Source: Flavobacteriaceae bacterium CG2_30_31_66
GTDB taxonomy: Bacteria > Bacteroidota > Bacteroidia > Flavobacteriales > Flavobacteriaceae
Reading direction: 5' to 3'
Assembly (NCBI GenBank): GCA_001873065.1
Contig: MNYM01000014.1
Span: 1 to 64,000, forward strand
Length of the DNA stretch: 64,000 bases
Part shown: in pieces, positions 45,221 through 55,012 of the stretch
Position numbering within the stretch: the first letter of the stretch is position 1
Layout of the letters: the number at the start of each line of letters is the position of its first letter
Program-made: the position numbers and the translations under genes
The notes under the pieces: model-generated
The model's input: only the letters and a program-made list of their open reading frames with translations
Told to the model about the DNA's origin: nothing
Database searches by the model: none

Positions 45221-45252
45221 AAAAAAAGCGACAGTTTTGTCGCTTTTTTTTT
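45221..45252. terminator. Intrinsic terminator between receptor gene and lpxH
   Basis: AAAGCGAC / GTCGCTTT with loop AGTTTT, A run upstream and T run downstream. It can serve both convergent genes; the lpxH stop lies at its right edge. Confidence 0.88.
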
Positions 45253-46012
45253 ATTTATTTTTTAAAAGTTGAAATCCAGAACTGAATTCTCCATAAGTGT
45301 AATACTGAATCCAATCTCCAAGATTAAAATACATACTATTTTCTTGCAATTTTATTTCTAATGGCAAATGTCTATGACCAAAAACAAAATAATCAAAGTG
45401 TTTTTCAGTAAGTTTTTTTCTGGAATATTGAACCAGCCATTCTTTTTCTTCTCCTAAAAATTTCGCATCTTCTTCGCCTGAAATCATTTTGTTTTTTACG
45501 GACATATATTGTCCTAATTTTACTCCCAAATCTGGATGTAGCCAACGAAAAAACCATTGAAATAGTGGGAAAGTAAACACTTTTTTCATCCGTTTAAAAC
45601 CCAAATCACCTGGGCCTAAACCGTCTCCATGACCAATTAAAAATTTTTTTTGATTAATAATAAACTCCTGAGGTTTGTGAAATACGGGAATGTTCAACTC
45701 TTTCTCAAAATAATCTTTCATCCATAAATCGTGGTTTCCAACGAAAAAGTAAATGGGAATTCCGCTATCAGAAATTTCTGCTAATTTTCCTAAAACCCTC
45801 ACAAAACCTTTAGGTACAACTTTTTCATATTCAAACCAAAAATCAAACAAATCACCCAATAAAAAAATAGCTTCTGCATCTTTTTTGATGTTTTCTAACC
45901 ACGCAACAAATATTTTTTCTCTTGGCAAACTTGCATCAGCAGTTGGCGCACCCAAATGTTGATCTGAAGCGAAATACACTTTTTTGTTGTTGGATGTTGT
46001 GATTGTAATCAT
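45251..46012 (-). CDS. lpxH: UDP-2,3-diacylglucosamine diphosphatase (LpxH-like)
   Basis: 253-residue metallophosphoesterase of lipid A synthesis, cleaving UDP-2,3-diacylglucosamine to lipid X. Metal-binding motifs are in order: FASDQHLGAP, LLGDLFDFWFEY, FVGNHDLW, GHGDGLGPGD and VFGHRHLP. There is no signal peptide; it is a cytosolic or membrane-associated enzyme. The assignment follows the LpxH pattern; related LpxG-like enzymes are possible. Confidence 0.88.
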   Translation of the reverse strand: MITITTSNNKKVYFASDQHLGAPTADASLPREKIFVAWLENIKKDAEAIFLLGDLFDFWFEYEKVVPKGFVRVLGKLAEISDSGIPIYFFVGNHDLWMKDYFEKELNIPVFHKPQEFIINQKKFLIGHGDGLGPGDLGFKRMKKVFTFPLFQWFFRWLHPDLGVKLGQYMSVKNKMISGEEDAKFLGEEKEWLVQYSRKKLTEKHFDYFVFGHRHLPLEIKLQENSMYFNLGDWIQYYTYGEFSSGFQLLKNK

Positions 46013-46028
46013 TTTTTATAAAGAAATA

Positions 46029-47597
46029 TTATTCTTTTTTGGTTTCCAATTCCAATACTTTTTGAAGCATTTTATCGTCTTGATGAATAATTTTATAAAA
46101 ACCAAGATCGCCATAAAGCACATTCGCAATGGAAGCTTTTAAATATTTTTCAATATTTTTTTGAGTTTTCAAGGATGGTTTTGAACTTTCTATGATTGAT
46201 TTTAGATAAGTTTTTAAAACGCTATTTTCTTTATCAAAGTTTTTGATAAAATTATTCAAAGACCACTTTTCAAGTTTTTTTCTGTTGGCATCTGCATAAT
46301 CAAAAGCAAAGTCGTTCAGTGAATTATAATAAAATCCAGATAAATAAGAAGTGGTGTCAATTGCCACAAAAACATCAGGAATGATGCCGCCACCACCATA
46401 TACTATTTTTCCTTTTGGAGTTTTATATTTTAGTGAATCAACAACTTTGATACTGTCTTTGCTCAGAAGTTCACCATTTTTAATTCTATTTTCATAGTCA
46501 TTATAATAATCATTGATGGCTTTTTTTCCATAAGGTTTTTGAATGGAACGTCCTGTTGGTGTGTAATAACGAGCTGTTGTCAAACGCACAGCTGAACCAT
46601 CACCCAAATCCATTTCCACTTGAACCAACCCTTTTCCAAAAGATCTTCTTCCAATAATGGTTCCTTTGTCATTGTCTTGCAAAGCGCCTGCAACAATTTC
46701 TGAAGCTGAAGCAGAATTTTCATCAATCAAAACATACAAACCGCCTTTTTCAAAAGAACCTGTTGATGTGGCAAAATATTTTTCGATAGCTCCTTTGTTG
46801 TTTTTGGTGAAAACCATGAGTTTTTTATTCTCTAAAAATTCATCAATAATTTGGTTTGCAATATCAATAAATCCACCACCATTTCCACGTAAATCTAAGA
46901 CCAAATCAGTCATTCCGTTTTTCAATAATGATGTCATGGCTGATTTAAATTCAGAGTAGGTATTTCTTGCAAAACGATCTATTTTGATATAACCTAAAGA
47001 GTCATTGATCATATAAGACAATTCAACACTTTTGATATTTACTTTGTCTCTTTTTACATTCACTGTAAAAAGTGAATCAGCAGTTTTTCTATAAATTTGG
47101 AGTTTTACTTGCGTTTCTGGTTTTCCTTTAAGATATTTAGGAACGGCATCATTTGGTATTCTTTTGCCATATAAAGTATCGTTGTTTGCCATTAAAATTC
47201 GGTCTCCAGGTCTGATGCCAACTTTGATACTCGGTCCTCCCTTGATGGTTTGAACCACGGTTATAGAATCATTAATCATTCTAAATTGCACGCCAATTCC
47301 TATGAAATTTCCTTGCATATTTTCAGTAACTGCTTGCAAGTTTTCTTTTGGAATGTACACAGAATGAGGGTCTAATTTTCCCAACATTTGTGAAATTGCA
47401 CCGTCAAGCAAATCATCTGTATTTACATTATCAACATATTCTTGTTCGATAAAATTGATGAGTTTTTTAATTTTTTGTTCTTGGGGAGATTTTTTAGAAA
47501 GCAAAGAGGAATTGTTGTTTCCACTGAAAAAAACGCCTATAATAATTCCAAAAATTACTGCTAAAGAAAAATAGATTGGTAAATTATTTCTATTCAT
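46029..47597 (-). CDS. S41 family C-terminal processing peptidase
   Basis: 522 residues from the ATG at 47597, chosen so that the membrane anchor (LPIYFSLAVIFGIIIGVFF) is N-terminal. A PDZ domain lies at about 95-170 (IGVQFRMINDSITVVQTI, GIRPGDRILMAND). The S41 core has LVLDLRGNGGG, the catalytic Ser in DENSASASEIVAG and Lys in RRSFGKGLVQ. It cleaves periplasmic proteins from their C-termini. The start overlaps the dCMP deaminase gene by 8 bases. Confidence 0.92.
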   Translation of the reverse strand: MNRNNLPIYFSLAVIFGIIIGVFFSGNNNSSLLSKKSPQEQKIKKLINFIEQEYVDNVNTDDLLDGAISQMLGKLDPHSVYIPKENLQAVTENMQGNFIGIGVQFRMINDSITVVQTIKGGPSIKVGIRPGDRILMANNDTLYGKRIPNDAVPKYLKGKPETQVKLQIYRKTADSLFTVNVKRDKVNIKSVELSYMINDSLGYIKIDRFARNTYSEFKSAMTSLLKNGMTDLVLDLRGNGGGFIDIANQIIDEFLENKKLMVFTKNNKGAIEKYFATSTGSFEKGGLYVLIDENSASASEIVAGALQDNDKGTIIGRRSFGKGLVQVEMDLGDGSAVRLTTARYYTPTGRSIQKPYGKKAINDYYNDYENRIKNGELLSKDSIKVVDSLKYKTPKGKIVYGGGGIIPDVFVAIDTTSYLSGFYYNSLNDFAFDYADANRKKLEKWSLNNFIKNFDKENSVLKTYLKSIIESSKPSLKTQKNIEKYLKASIANVLYGDLGFYKIIHQDDKMLQKVLELETKKE

Positions 47598-48018
47598 TGT
47601 ATGGTAAATATTTAATTTCAACACCTGCTTTTGCTAAAAAATCGAGTCCAGAAGTGTCTTTGTAATCTCTTGCATATACCACTCTTTTGATGCCTGCTTG
47701 ATGAATGAGTTTGCTACATTGCGTGCAAGGTGACAATGTAATATATAAAGTAGCGTTTTTACAAGATTGGGTTGAAGCGGCAACTTTTAAAATAGCATTG
47801 GCTTCTGCGTGTAATACCTCCCACTTTGTAGCGCCAGTTTCATCTTCACAACAATTATCAAATCCTGTCGGCGTTCCATTGAATCCATCAGAAATAATCA
47901 TCCTGTCTTTTACGATGAGCGCACCTACTTGTTTGCGTTTGCAATGAGACAATTTTCCCCATTCATGCGCCATCTTTAAATAAGCAATATCATATTTTAA
48001 TTGTTTTTCTTTGGTCAT
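47590..48018 (-). CDS. dCMP deaminase (ComEB-like)
   Basis: 142 residues from the ATG at 48018. It is a zinc cytidine/deoxycytidylate deaminase: the active site is VLHAEANAILK, with the zinc cysteines in SPCTQCSKL. It converts dCMP to dUMP for dTTP synthesis. C-terminal YARDYKDTSGLDFLAKAG is typical of the family. Confidence 0.93.
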   Translation of the reverse strand: MTKEKQLKYDIAYLKMAHEWGKLSHCKRKQVGALIVKDRMIISDGFNGTPTGFDNCCEDETGATKWEVLHAEANAILKVAASTQSCKNATLYITLSPCTQCSKLIHQAGIKRVVYARDYKDTSGLDFLAKAGVEIKYLPYNE

Positions 48019-48063
48019 AGACAACGAAAGTAGAAAGATTTGACTGCAAAATTAGTTAATTAT

Positions 48064-48645
48064 TTACCAAAACACTCTGTCAAGCATCATTTGAACGGAA
48101 AATCCCACAACAATTGATGAAGTTACCATAATCCAATCTCTTTTTGAAACTTTTGCGACGCTCTCAAGCATCACTCCAAGTAGTAAAATTCCGAGTACAA
48201 TGATGACTTGTGCAAGTTCAATTCCTAGTGCAAATTCAATGAGAGGTAAAAATTTATCCTCTTCTCTACCAATCATTCCTCTAAAATAATTTGAAAATCC
48301 TAAACCGTGAATTAATCCGAAAAATAATGCAAAAATAAGATTGACATTGTCTTTCGTTTTTGAGATTTTTTTGGCGTTAAAAATATTCGTTACTCCTGTT
48401 ATGAAAATAGTAACAGGAATTAAAAATTCAATCAATTCTATTTTGATTTTTACAATTTCATAAGCTGATAATGCTAATGAAACGGAATGACCAATGGTAA
48501 AAAGTGTTACCAGCCACAGGATTTTTTTCCATTGTTGAAAACTAAAAACAACTGATAAAACGATTAAAAATAACACATGGTCATACGCTTTTAAATCCAG
48601 CACGTGATAAAGCCCCATTTTTAAATACAACAAAAAATCATCCAT
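48064..48645 (-). CDS. HupE/UreJ family membrane protein
   Basis: 193 residues with six predicted membrane helices and the HupE/UreJ mark FALFFGLIHGLGFSNYFRG. The early DHVLFLIVLSVVF segment carries a conserved Asp/His. Members are associated with nickel or other metal movement, but no hydrogenase or urease is encoded here, so the substrate is open. It is a single-gene unit. Confidence 0.82.
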   Translation of the reverse strand: MDDFLLYLKMGLYHVLDLKAYDHVLFLIVLSVVFSFQQWKKILWLVTLFTIGHSVSLALSAYEIVKIKIELIEFLIPVTIFITGVTNIFNAKKISKTKDNVNLIFALFFGLIHGLGFSNYFRGMIGREEDKFLPLIEFALGIELAQVIIVLGILLLGVMLESVAKVSKRDWIMVTSSIVVGFSVQMMLDRVFW

Positions 48646-48674
48646 AAAACTAAATTTTTAAAGAAAATCAAAGA

Positions 48675-48707
48675 TAAAAAAACCTTACCATTTGAATGAT
48701 AAGGTTT
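48675..48707 (-). terminator. Intrinsic terminator after the DUF3078 genes
   Basis: AAAACCTTA and TAAGGTTTT with inner CATT/ATG pairing; on the minus strand the stem is followed by a T run. It lies 21 bases after the 48729-49652 gene. Confidence 0.8.
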
Positions 48708-48728
48708 TGATTTGTTTTTCATTTATGA

Positions 48729-49652
48729 TTAAAGTGCGTAACTCATTCCCAACAACCAATAAGACTGTATTTTGTTTTTAGAAGTTGCAAAAGTTGCATT
48801 TTCATTTGTGATAAGCGCATTGTTGAGCGCTTCTTGTTTGTTGTTTCGCAAACCAAATTCAAAGCCTAGACCAATTTTTTTCCATAAATTATAAGAAAAT
48901 GAATTTGTCCAGTTCCAGTTTGATAAGTTGCTATTATTATAACTTGTAAAAATCGATAGATTTGATTTTACATTCAATTTGTGGTAAGTAGCTGCATAAT
49001 CAGCCACTATTTTTGCTCCAGGAGAAGACTCAAAATCAGCATCCCCATTGCTAAACACGATATTGTAGTTTCCAGGATGCATCACAACCACCAATCTTTC
49101 TGTAGGTGTCCACGTAAAACCAACACCAATATCTAAAAATCCAGGATTGTTAAAATTATCAATTAAGGTTGTTCTATATTCTGTCAATGCAGAAAGTGCC
49201 CATTTTTTATTGATTCTACGTCCGTATAAAGAAGTGATAGTAAAAACATCTGTTGCAGTTTCAAAACCTTCATCGCCAACAATTGCCTTATCATCCAATT
49301 TTACCCAACCCAAATTGATTCCTCCAGAATTTCTCCAAAAGAATTTTTCTTCAATCAAATTGGCAAAACCATTTACGGTTACGCCAATATTTCCTGCAGA
49401 TGCATTTGGTGCATTTCTTGAATACCAATTCTTGAAACCCGAAAAACTTGCGCCAATAGTACCAAAAGCACCTTTTCTCCAGCCAGGAAGTGCGTCAATT
49501 TGTTTTTGAAGTTTATCTGCTTTGGATTGCAGTGCAGCAATAGAATCTTTTTTAGAGGTCAATTCTTTTTTAAGCTCGTCTGCAGTTTGAGCAAATGATA
49601 TTACTGAAAATCTAAGAAAAATTAGTGCTAAAATGATTTTGTTTTTTTTCAT
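48729..49652 (-). CDS. DUF3078 outer-membrane-type protein (1)
   Basis: 307 residues: signal peptide (ending ISFAQ), a short coiled coil (about 22-53, ELKKELTSKKDSIAALQSKA), then a beta-rich domain of DUF3078 type (WRKGAFGTIGASFSGFKNWY, TWTPTERLVVVMHPG). It is probably an outer-membrane barrel. Function is unknown. It is followed by a terminator and lies 34 bases downstream of a second member of the family. Confidence 0.85.
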   Translation of the reverse strand: MKKNKIILALIFLRFSVISFAQTADELKKELTSKKDSIAALQSKADKLQKQIDALPGWRKGAFGTIGASFSGFKNWYSRNAPNASAGNIGVTVNGFANLIEEKFFWRNSGGINLGWVKLDDKAIVGDEGFETATDVFTITSLYGRRINKKWALSALTEYRTTLIDNFNNPGFLDIGVGFTWTPTERLVVVMHPGNYNIVFSNGDADFESSPGAKIVADYAATYHKLNVKSNLSIFTSYNNSNLSNWNWTNSFSYNLWKKIGLGFEFGLRNNKQEALNNALITNENATFATSKNKIQSYWLLGMSYAL

Positions 49653-49686
49653 TTCAAAGTTTATTTAAGTTGTAAAAATACTTTTT

Positions 49687-50541
49687 TTAATACTTAATTT
49701 TCTCATGAAAACTATAATTGACGCCCAATCCAAAAAGCTGTCTAAATTGAACTCTGCTTGAGGCATCATCATCCATGATTGTATGAAAAGTCATGTGCAT
49801 TTTGATGTGTTTATTGACTATAAACCGAATATTTGTTTGATAATCAACATCAATATTGCCAATTTTTGCAAGGTAATCGGTATATAATGTCAGTATATTT
49901 TCCATTTCAACATTTTCCATAATTGCAAATTTGTAATAAGAAGAAAAGTTAAAACCCAAACTGAATGCCGTATTTTTCCCTTCTTCAACACCAAATTTAC
50001 CAGAAAAAAAATCACTGACAAAAGTATATCTTGATGTTGCTGGGGCAATATTAAAATTGAAATTATTTGATTTTTTCCACAACATTCCAGGACCATACGT
50101 TAAATAGGCAGGAGATAAAAATTCTGAGACCAATACTTTTGGGTCTTTTTTATAATCAAATCCTTTGGTGTATTGAGATCTAAAATTACCAATAAATGAC
50201 AAAAACCAATATTTCCCAGTTTTTAAACCTAATAATGTGTTCAATTCAAAACGATCATCTGTTTTTCTATATCCTTTATTGCTAATATGACTCAAACCAT
50301 AACTTGTGATGAGTCTTGTATCCCAGTTAATATTTTTCTTTTTGTAGTTGAAATCGTAGTTAATATTGATATTTCCAGCAACTGTATTTTCGCCTCCTGA
50401 AGCCCAATTTGTAAAAGTAGATTGATTGAAAATAAATGCAAACCTGCCGTGAATTTTTAATTTTGGGATGCTGTCATTTTTCTTCTGAGAAAAAGTATGA
50501 ATTGTTAAAAGAAAAAAAAGAAGAAAAATGGATTTTTTCAT
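49687..50541 (-). CDS. DUF3078 outer-membrane-type protein (2)
   Basis: 284 residues: signal peptide (ending HTFSQ), then a DUF3078-like barrel with FIFNQSTFTNWASGGENTVA and strands ending FRQLFGLGVNYSFHEKIKY. The tandem with the 307-residue member suggests an old duplication followed by strong divergence; only this one lacks the N-terminal coiled coil. Confidence 0.85.
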   Translation of the reverse strand: MKKSIFLLFFLLTIHTFSQKKNDSIPKLKIHGRFAFIFNQSTFTNWASGGENTVAGNININYDFNYKKKNINWDTRLITSYGLSHISNKGYRKTDDRFELNTLLGLKTGKYWFLSFIGNFRSQYTKGFDYKKDPKVLVSEFLSPAYLTYGPGMLWKKSNNFNFNIAPATSRYTFVSDFFSGKFGVEEGKNTAFSLGFNFSSYYKFAIMENVEMENILTLYTDYLAKIGNIDVDYQTNIRFIVNKHIKMHMTFHTIMDDDASSRVQFRQLFGLGVNYSFHEKIKY

Positions 50542-50611
50542 TTACAAATTTTGAAAGTCTCAAAATTAAAATTTTAATCTGTAAATAATGTAATTATTTT
50601 TATAAATTCAA

Positions 50612-51115
50612 TTATTTCTTAGACTTGTAAATTGGCACTGATGAACATGCTTCACCAAATAAGATGCTTTTCGCAACGGGTTGTAATTTTTCTAATAAAA
50701 ATGAATACGCCGCAATTGGTACTGGTTTTTCTGAGCATCCTTTTATAATTATTGGCTTATCTTTAAATTCTTCAATTGGCAAGTTTGCAATGAGTTCTTG
50801 AAAAATAACAGTTTCTAAAATTGTTATATCGCCAATCACTACTTTTTTGACAAAAGGAACCAACTTAGAAGTTACTAACATTAATGCCCAAGAAGGAATA
50901 ATAGCATCCGAAGTGCAAGTTACTGCCACAAAATTATCTTGATATTGAGTCCAATCATGCGCTTCAACAGCAGCTCTAAAATCTTTTTCTTTTAAAATGA
51001 GTTCTTCAAATAGCCAATTTTTAATATCAAACAATACTCTTTTTCCTGAAGGATACAAACGCTCTAAATCAATAGTTTTTAAAGCACTATTGGCTACTTT
51101 ATTGATGATTTCCAT
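50612..51115 (-). CDS. DUF2480 family protein
   Basis: 167 residues, cytosolic, of the DUF2480 family known from Bacteroidota. Landmarks are LFDIKNWLFEELILKEKDFR, DWTQYQDNFVAVTCTSDAI and the C-terminal CSEKPVPIAAY with a conserved Cys, plus a second Cys in GEACSSVPIY. The gene neighbours Suf-related genes, as is usual for it, hinting at a link to Fe-S cluster handling; this is inference from context. Confidence 0.88.
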   Translation of the reverse strand: MEIINKVANSALKTIDLERLYPSGKRVLFDIKNWLFEELILKEKDFRAAVEAHDWTQYQDNFVAVTCTSDAIIPSWALMLVTSKLVPFVKKVVIGDITILETVIFQELIANLPIEEFKDKPIIIKGCSEKPVPIAAYSFLLEKLQPVAKSILFGEACSSVPIYKSKK

Positions 51116-51189
51116 GATTCAGTTCAAAATTTAAAATTCAAGGTTTGTTCAACTACTAATAACTAACAACCAAAAACTAACAACTATTA

Positions 51190-51510
51190 TTAAAGCATTC
51201 CCAACTCTAATTTGGCCTCTTCACTCATCATTTCTGAGGTCCAAGTGGGATCAAAAGTGATTTCAACTTCGCAATTATTAATATCTTTCAAAGTTTTTAT
51301 TTTTTCTTCCACTTCAACAGGCAAGGTTTCTGCCACAGGACAATTGGGTGAAGTTAAGGTCATTAATATTTTTGCATCGTAATCTTCAGACACAAAAACA
51401 TCGTAAATCAATCCCAATTCATAAATATCTACAGGGATTTCTGGGTCGTAAATGGTTTTTAAAACACGGATGATTTTATCGCCAATTTCGTCTAATTCTT
51501 TATCTGTCAT
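51190..51510 (-). CDS. sufT: SufT/MIP18-like Fe-S assembly protein
   Basis: 106 residues of the DUF59/MIP18 fold: DPEIPVDIYELGLIYDVFV and LTSPNCPVAETLPVEVEEK with the conserved Cys. These proteins help mature Fe-S proteins. It lies 11 bases after the sufE-like gene in the same direction. Confidence 0.88.
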   Translation of the reverse strand: MTDKELDEIGDKIIRVLKTIYDPEIPVDIYELGLIYDVFVSEDYDAKILMTLTSPNCPVAETLPVEVEEKIKTLKDINNCEVEITFDPTWTSEMMSEEAKLELGML

Positions 51511-51521
51511 CTTTAAAAATC

Positions 51522-51947
51522 TTAGTTGGTTAATTTTGATTGTTGTGCAATTGCATACATTTTTATTTGTTTAATCATCGAAACCAAGCCATTTGCTCTT
51601 GTTGGAGAAAGGTGCTCTTTCAATCCGATTTTGTCGATAAAATCAGTATTTGATTCTAAAATATCACTTGGTTTTTGTCCAGAGTAAACGCGTAATAACA
51701 ATGCAACAATGCCTTTTGTTAAGATTGCATCACTATCAGCCGTAAATTTAACAGTGTCTTTTTCGAGCTCTGAAAACATCCAAACTTTTGATTGACAACC
51801 TTTTATCAAATTTTCATCCAATTTGTATTCTGTGTTTATGATTGGTAACGATTTTCCAAGTTCAATAATATATTCATAACGTTCCATCCAATCTTCAAAC
51901 ATCGAAAACTCATCAATAATTTCTTCTTGTATTTCTTTGATAGTCAT
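51522..51947 (-). CDS. sufE: SufE family cysteine desulfuration protein
   Basis: 141 residues. SufE accepts sulfur from the desulfurase SufS on a Cys; the site here is LIKGCQSKVWMFSE. The C-terminal LSPTRANGLVSMIKQIKMYA is typical. The sufBCDS genes are not in this window. It is the first gene of a leftward group with sufT. Confidence 0.93.
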   Translation of the reverse strand: MTIKEIQEEIIDEFSMFEDWMERYEYIIELGKSLPIINTEYKLDENLIKGCQSKVWMFSELEKDTVKFTADSDAILTKGIVALLLRVYSGQKPSDILESNTDFIDKIGLKEHLSPTRANGLVSMIKQIKMYAIAQQSKLTN

Positions 51948-52102
51948 TTTTTAAAGTTATTTTTGCGCCTTTAATTTGCATTATTTTCAAACGCAAAATT
52001 ACTGATAAAAATTAAGAAATCGTTATTACAAACAATTCTAAATAAGAAGTTTTTAAAGAAAATAATTGACTTTTTTCTCTGTAATAATTTAAAATAAATA
52101 CA

Positions 52103-53029
52103 ATGAATAAACTTTTGGTAGTTGGCACAGTTGCATTCGATGCCATTGAAACGCCTTTTGGAAAAACAATGAAAATCTTAGGCGGTTCAGGGACTTATGT
52201 AGGTTTGGCAGCAAGTCAGTTCGAAGTTCAAACAGGAATTGTTTCTGTTGTTGGGGGAGATTTTCCAAATTCATACCTAGAAATTTTACATTCTAAAGGA
52301 ATCAATACTCAAGGAATTGAAATCATCAAAGAAGGGAAAACTTTTTTTTGGAGTGGAAAATATCACAATGACATGAATTCAAGAAACACTTTAATTACCG
52401 AATTAAATGTTTTAGAAGATTTTAAACCATTTGTTCCCGCGGGTTTTAAAGATGCAAATATTGTGATGTTGGGCAATTTACATCCTTTAGTACAAAATTC
52501 AGTGATTGAACAAATGTCCAAAAAACCAACACTAATTGTTTTGGATACCATGAATTTTTGGATGAATATTGCTTTAGATGAATTGCATGCTGTTCTAAAA
52601 AAAGTGGATGTGATTACCATTAATGATGAAGAAGCGCGTCAACTTTCTGGCGAATATTCTTTAGTAAATGCTGCAAAGAAAATTCATGAAATGGGACCAA
52701 AATACGTGGTTATTAAAAAAGGAGAACATGGCGCATTGTTGTTCAATGAAGGAAATATGTTTTTTGCACCAGCTTTGCCTTTGGCAGAAGTTTTTGATCC
52801 AACTGGAGCTGGAGATACATTTGCAGGCGGGTTTTGTGGATATTTGGCAAAAACTGGAGATATATCATTTGAAAATATGAAAAACGCCATTATTTATGGC
52901 TCAAATTTGGCTTCTTTTTGTGTGGAGAAATTTGGTACAGAACGTATGCAGGAATTGACTTCTGATGAGGTAACCAAGCGTTTACAGGCGTTTAAAGATT
53001 TGACACAATTTAATATAAAATTATCGTAA
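52103..53029 (+). CDS. PfkB family carbohydrate kinase
   Basis: 308-residue ribokinase-like sugar or nucleoside kinase. N-terminal GGSGTYVGLAASQF and C-terminal DPTGAGDTFAGGFCGYL, with the anion-hole and catalytic Asp, define the family. The substrate cannot be told. A terminator follows, then the amidophosphoribosyltransferase gene. Confidence 0.88.
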   Translation: MNKLLVVGTVAFDAIETPFGKTMKILGGSGTYVGLAASQFEVQTGIVSVVGGDFPNSYLEILHSKGINTQGIEIIKEGKTFFWSGKYHNDMNSRNTLITELNVLEDFKPFVPAGFKDANIVMLGNLHPLVQNSVIEQMSKKPTLIVLDTMNFWMNIALDELHAVLKKVDVITINDEEARQLSGEYSLVNAAKKIHEMGPKYVVIKKGEHGALLFNEGNMFFAPALPLAEVFDPTGAGDTFAGGFCGYLAKTGDISFENMKNAIIYGSNLASFCVEKFGTERMQELTSDEVTKRLQAFKDLTQFNIKLS

Positions 53030-53033
53030 TTTT

Positions 53034-53064
53034 AATCCGCAGTTTTTTGGCTGCGGATTTTTTT
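53034..53064 (+). terminator. Intrinsic terminator after the PfkB gene
   Basis: AATCCGCAG / CTGCGGATT around an 8-base loop, followed by a T run. Confidence 0.85.
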
Positions 53065-53092
53065 TAACAACAAAAAAAATACTGAAATAAAA

Positions 53093-54991
53093 ATGAGTGA
53101 TGCTATTAAACATGAATGTGGAATTGCACTTGTTCGATTAAAAAAACCATTACAATTTTATAAAGACAAATATGGTTCTGCTTTTTATGGAATCAATAAA
53201 ATGTATTTATTGATGGAAAAACAGCACAATCGTGGTCAAGATGGCGCTGGTTTTGCGAGTATAAAATTCAATGTTGAACCTGGCACAAGATATATTAGCA
53301 GAGTTCGTTCTAATCAATCACAGCCCATTCAAGATATTTTTGCTCAAATTAACGATCGCATCAATAGCACTTTTGAAGAATTTCCAGAAAAAAAAGACGA
53401 TGTAAAATGGCAAGAAGAAAACATGCCCTATATTGGAAATTTGTTTTTAGGTCATGTTCGTTATGGAACTTTTGGGAAAAATAGCATCGAAAGTGTGCAC
53501 CCTTTTTTGCGTCAAAGCAATTGGAAACATAAAAACTTGATTGTTGCAGGAAACTTTAACATGACCAATTCCAATCAAATTTTAGAAGAATTAATCGAAT
53601 TAGGACAACATCCAAAAGAGTTTACAGACACAGTAACTGTGATGGAAAAAATAGGTCATTTTTTGGAAGATGAAGTGGCAAAATTGTATCAAGAAGCAAA
53701 AAAAGAAGGATTTAATAAACGACAAGCATCACCTTATATTGAAGAACATTTAAGCTTGAAAAAAGTATTAAAAAGATCTTCAAAAAGTTGGGATGGAGGC
53801 TATGCAATGGCTGGTTTGGTTGGTCATGGAGATGCATTTGTATTGAGAGATCCCAACGGAATTAGACCTACTTTTTTCTTTGAAAATGATGAAATTGTGG
53901 CAGTTGCTTCAGAACGGCCTGTGATTCAAACGGTTTTCAATGTAAAAATTGAAGATGTTCAAGAATTAGAACCTGGACATGCGTTGATTATCAAAAAAAG
54001 CGGAAAAACTTCTATCAAAAAAGTGAATGAACCTGGAGAAAAATTAGCCTGTTCTTTTGAACGAATTTATTTTTCGAGAGGAAGTGACGCCAGTATTTAT
54101 AAAGAACGAAAAAACTTAGGAAAATATGTGTTTCCTCAGATATTAAAATCTATAAATAGTGATATTGCAAATACTGTTTTTTCTTACATTCCAAACACGG
54201 CTGAGACTTCATTTTATGGAATGACAGAAGCTGCTGAAGATTTGTTGAATGAACAAAAAACTGCGAAAATTTTAGCTGGAGGAAAAAATTTATCTGCTCA
54301 AAGAGTGACTGAAATTTTATCAGAAAGGCCACGTTTTGAAAAAGTTGCGATTAAAGATGCAAAATTGAGAACTTTTATTGCTGATGATAGTTCACGAGAT
54401 GATTTGGTTGAACACGTTTATGACGTAACTTATGGTGTTGTAAAACCAACTGATAATTTGGTAGTTATTGATGATAGTATTGTTCGCGGAACAACGTTGA
54501 AAAAAAGTATTATTCGAATTTTAGACAGATTGCAGCCCAAAAAAATTGTGATTGTTTCTTCTGCACCACAAATTCGTTATCCAGATTGTTATGGAATTGA
54601 CATGGCGAGAATTGATGCTTTTATTGCTTTCAAAGCTGCTTTAGAATTGCTTAAAGACCAAAATAAATATCATATTGTTGATGAAGTTTACAAAAAATGT
54701 AAAGAGCAACAATCAAAAAAAGATGTGGAAATTATCAATTTTGTTAAGGAAATTTACAATCCTTTTTCAGCAGAAGAAATTTCTGCCAAAATTGCAGAAA
54801 TGTTGAAAACCGAAGATATTAAAGCGGATGTTGAAGTCATTTATCAAACAGTTGAAGGTTTGCACAAAGCGTGTCCAGACAATTTAGGGGATTGGTATTT
54901 TACAGGAAATTACCCAACTCCTGGAGGTCACAGAGTTGCAAATCAGGCATTTATTAATTTTTATGAAGGGAGTAATAAAAGGGCTTATTAA
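53093..54991 (+). CDS. Amidophosphoribosyltransferase, long form
   Basis: 632 residues. An 8-residue leader precedes the N-terminal nucleophile Cys9 (HECGIALV), so self-processing as in PurF is likely. The glutaminase domain contains EKQHNRGQDGAGFA and GHVRYGTFGK; the phosphoribosyltransferase domain has the PRPP loop VVIDDSIVRGTTLKKS. It is about 130 residues longer than typical PurF, with insertions in the N-terminal domain (about 90-115 and 200-225) and an extended C-terminal tail after about 545. It may be the main PurF or a paralogue; the rest of the pur pathway is not in the window. Confidence 0.88.
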   Translation: MSDAIKHECGIALVRLKKPLQFYKDKYGSAFYGINKMYLLMEKQHNRGQDGAGFASIKFNVEPGTRYISRVRSNQSQPIQDIFAQINDRINSTFEEFPEKKDDVKWQEENMPYIGNLFLGHVRYGTFGKNSIESVHPFLRQSNWKHKNLIVAGNFNMTNSNQILEELIELGQHPKEFTDTVTVMEKIGHFLEDEVAKLYQEAKKEGFNKRQASPYIEEHLSLKKVLKRSSKSWDGGYAMAGLVGHGDAFVLRDPNGIRPTFFFENDEIVAVASERPVIQTVFNVKIEDVQELEPGHALIIKKSGKTSIKKVNEPGEKLACSFERIYFSRGSDASIYKERKNLGKYVFPQILKSINSDIANTVFSYIPNTAETSFYGMTEAAEDLLNEQKTAKILAGGKNLSAQRVTEILSERPRFEKVAIKDAKLRTFIADDSSRDDLVEHVYDVTYGVVKPTDNLVVIDDSIVRGTTLKKSIIRILDRLQPKKIVIVSSAPQIRYPDCYGIDMARIDAFIAFKAALELLKDQNKYHIVDEVYKKCKEQQSKKDVEIINFVKEIYNPFSAEEISAKIAEMLKTEDIKADVEVIYQTVEGLHKACPDNLGDWYFTGNYPTPGGHRVANQAFINFYEGSNKRAY

Positions 54992-55012
54992 AAATAAAAC
55001 GAATTAAAAACC

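Noticed and set aside
48729..50541. The two DUF3078 genes as a frameshifted single gene
   Set aside because: Each has its own signal peptide and a complete barrel-like domain; they are tandem paralogues.
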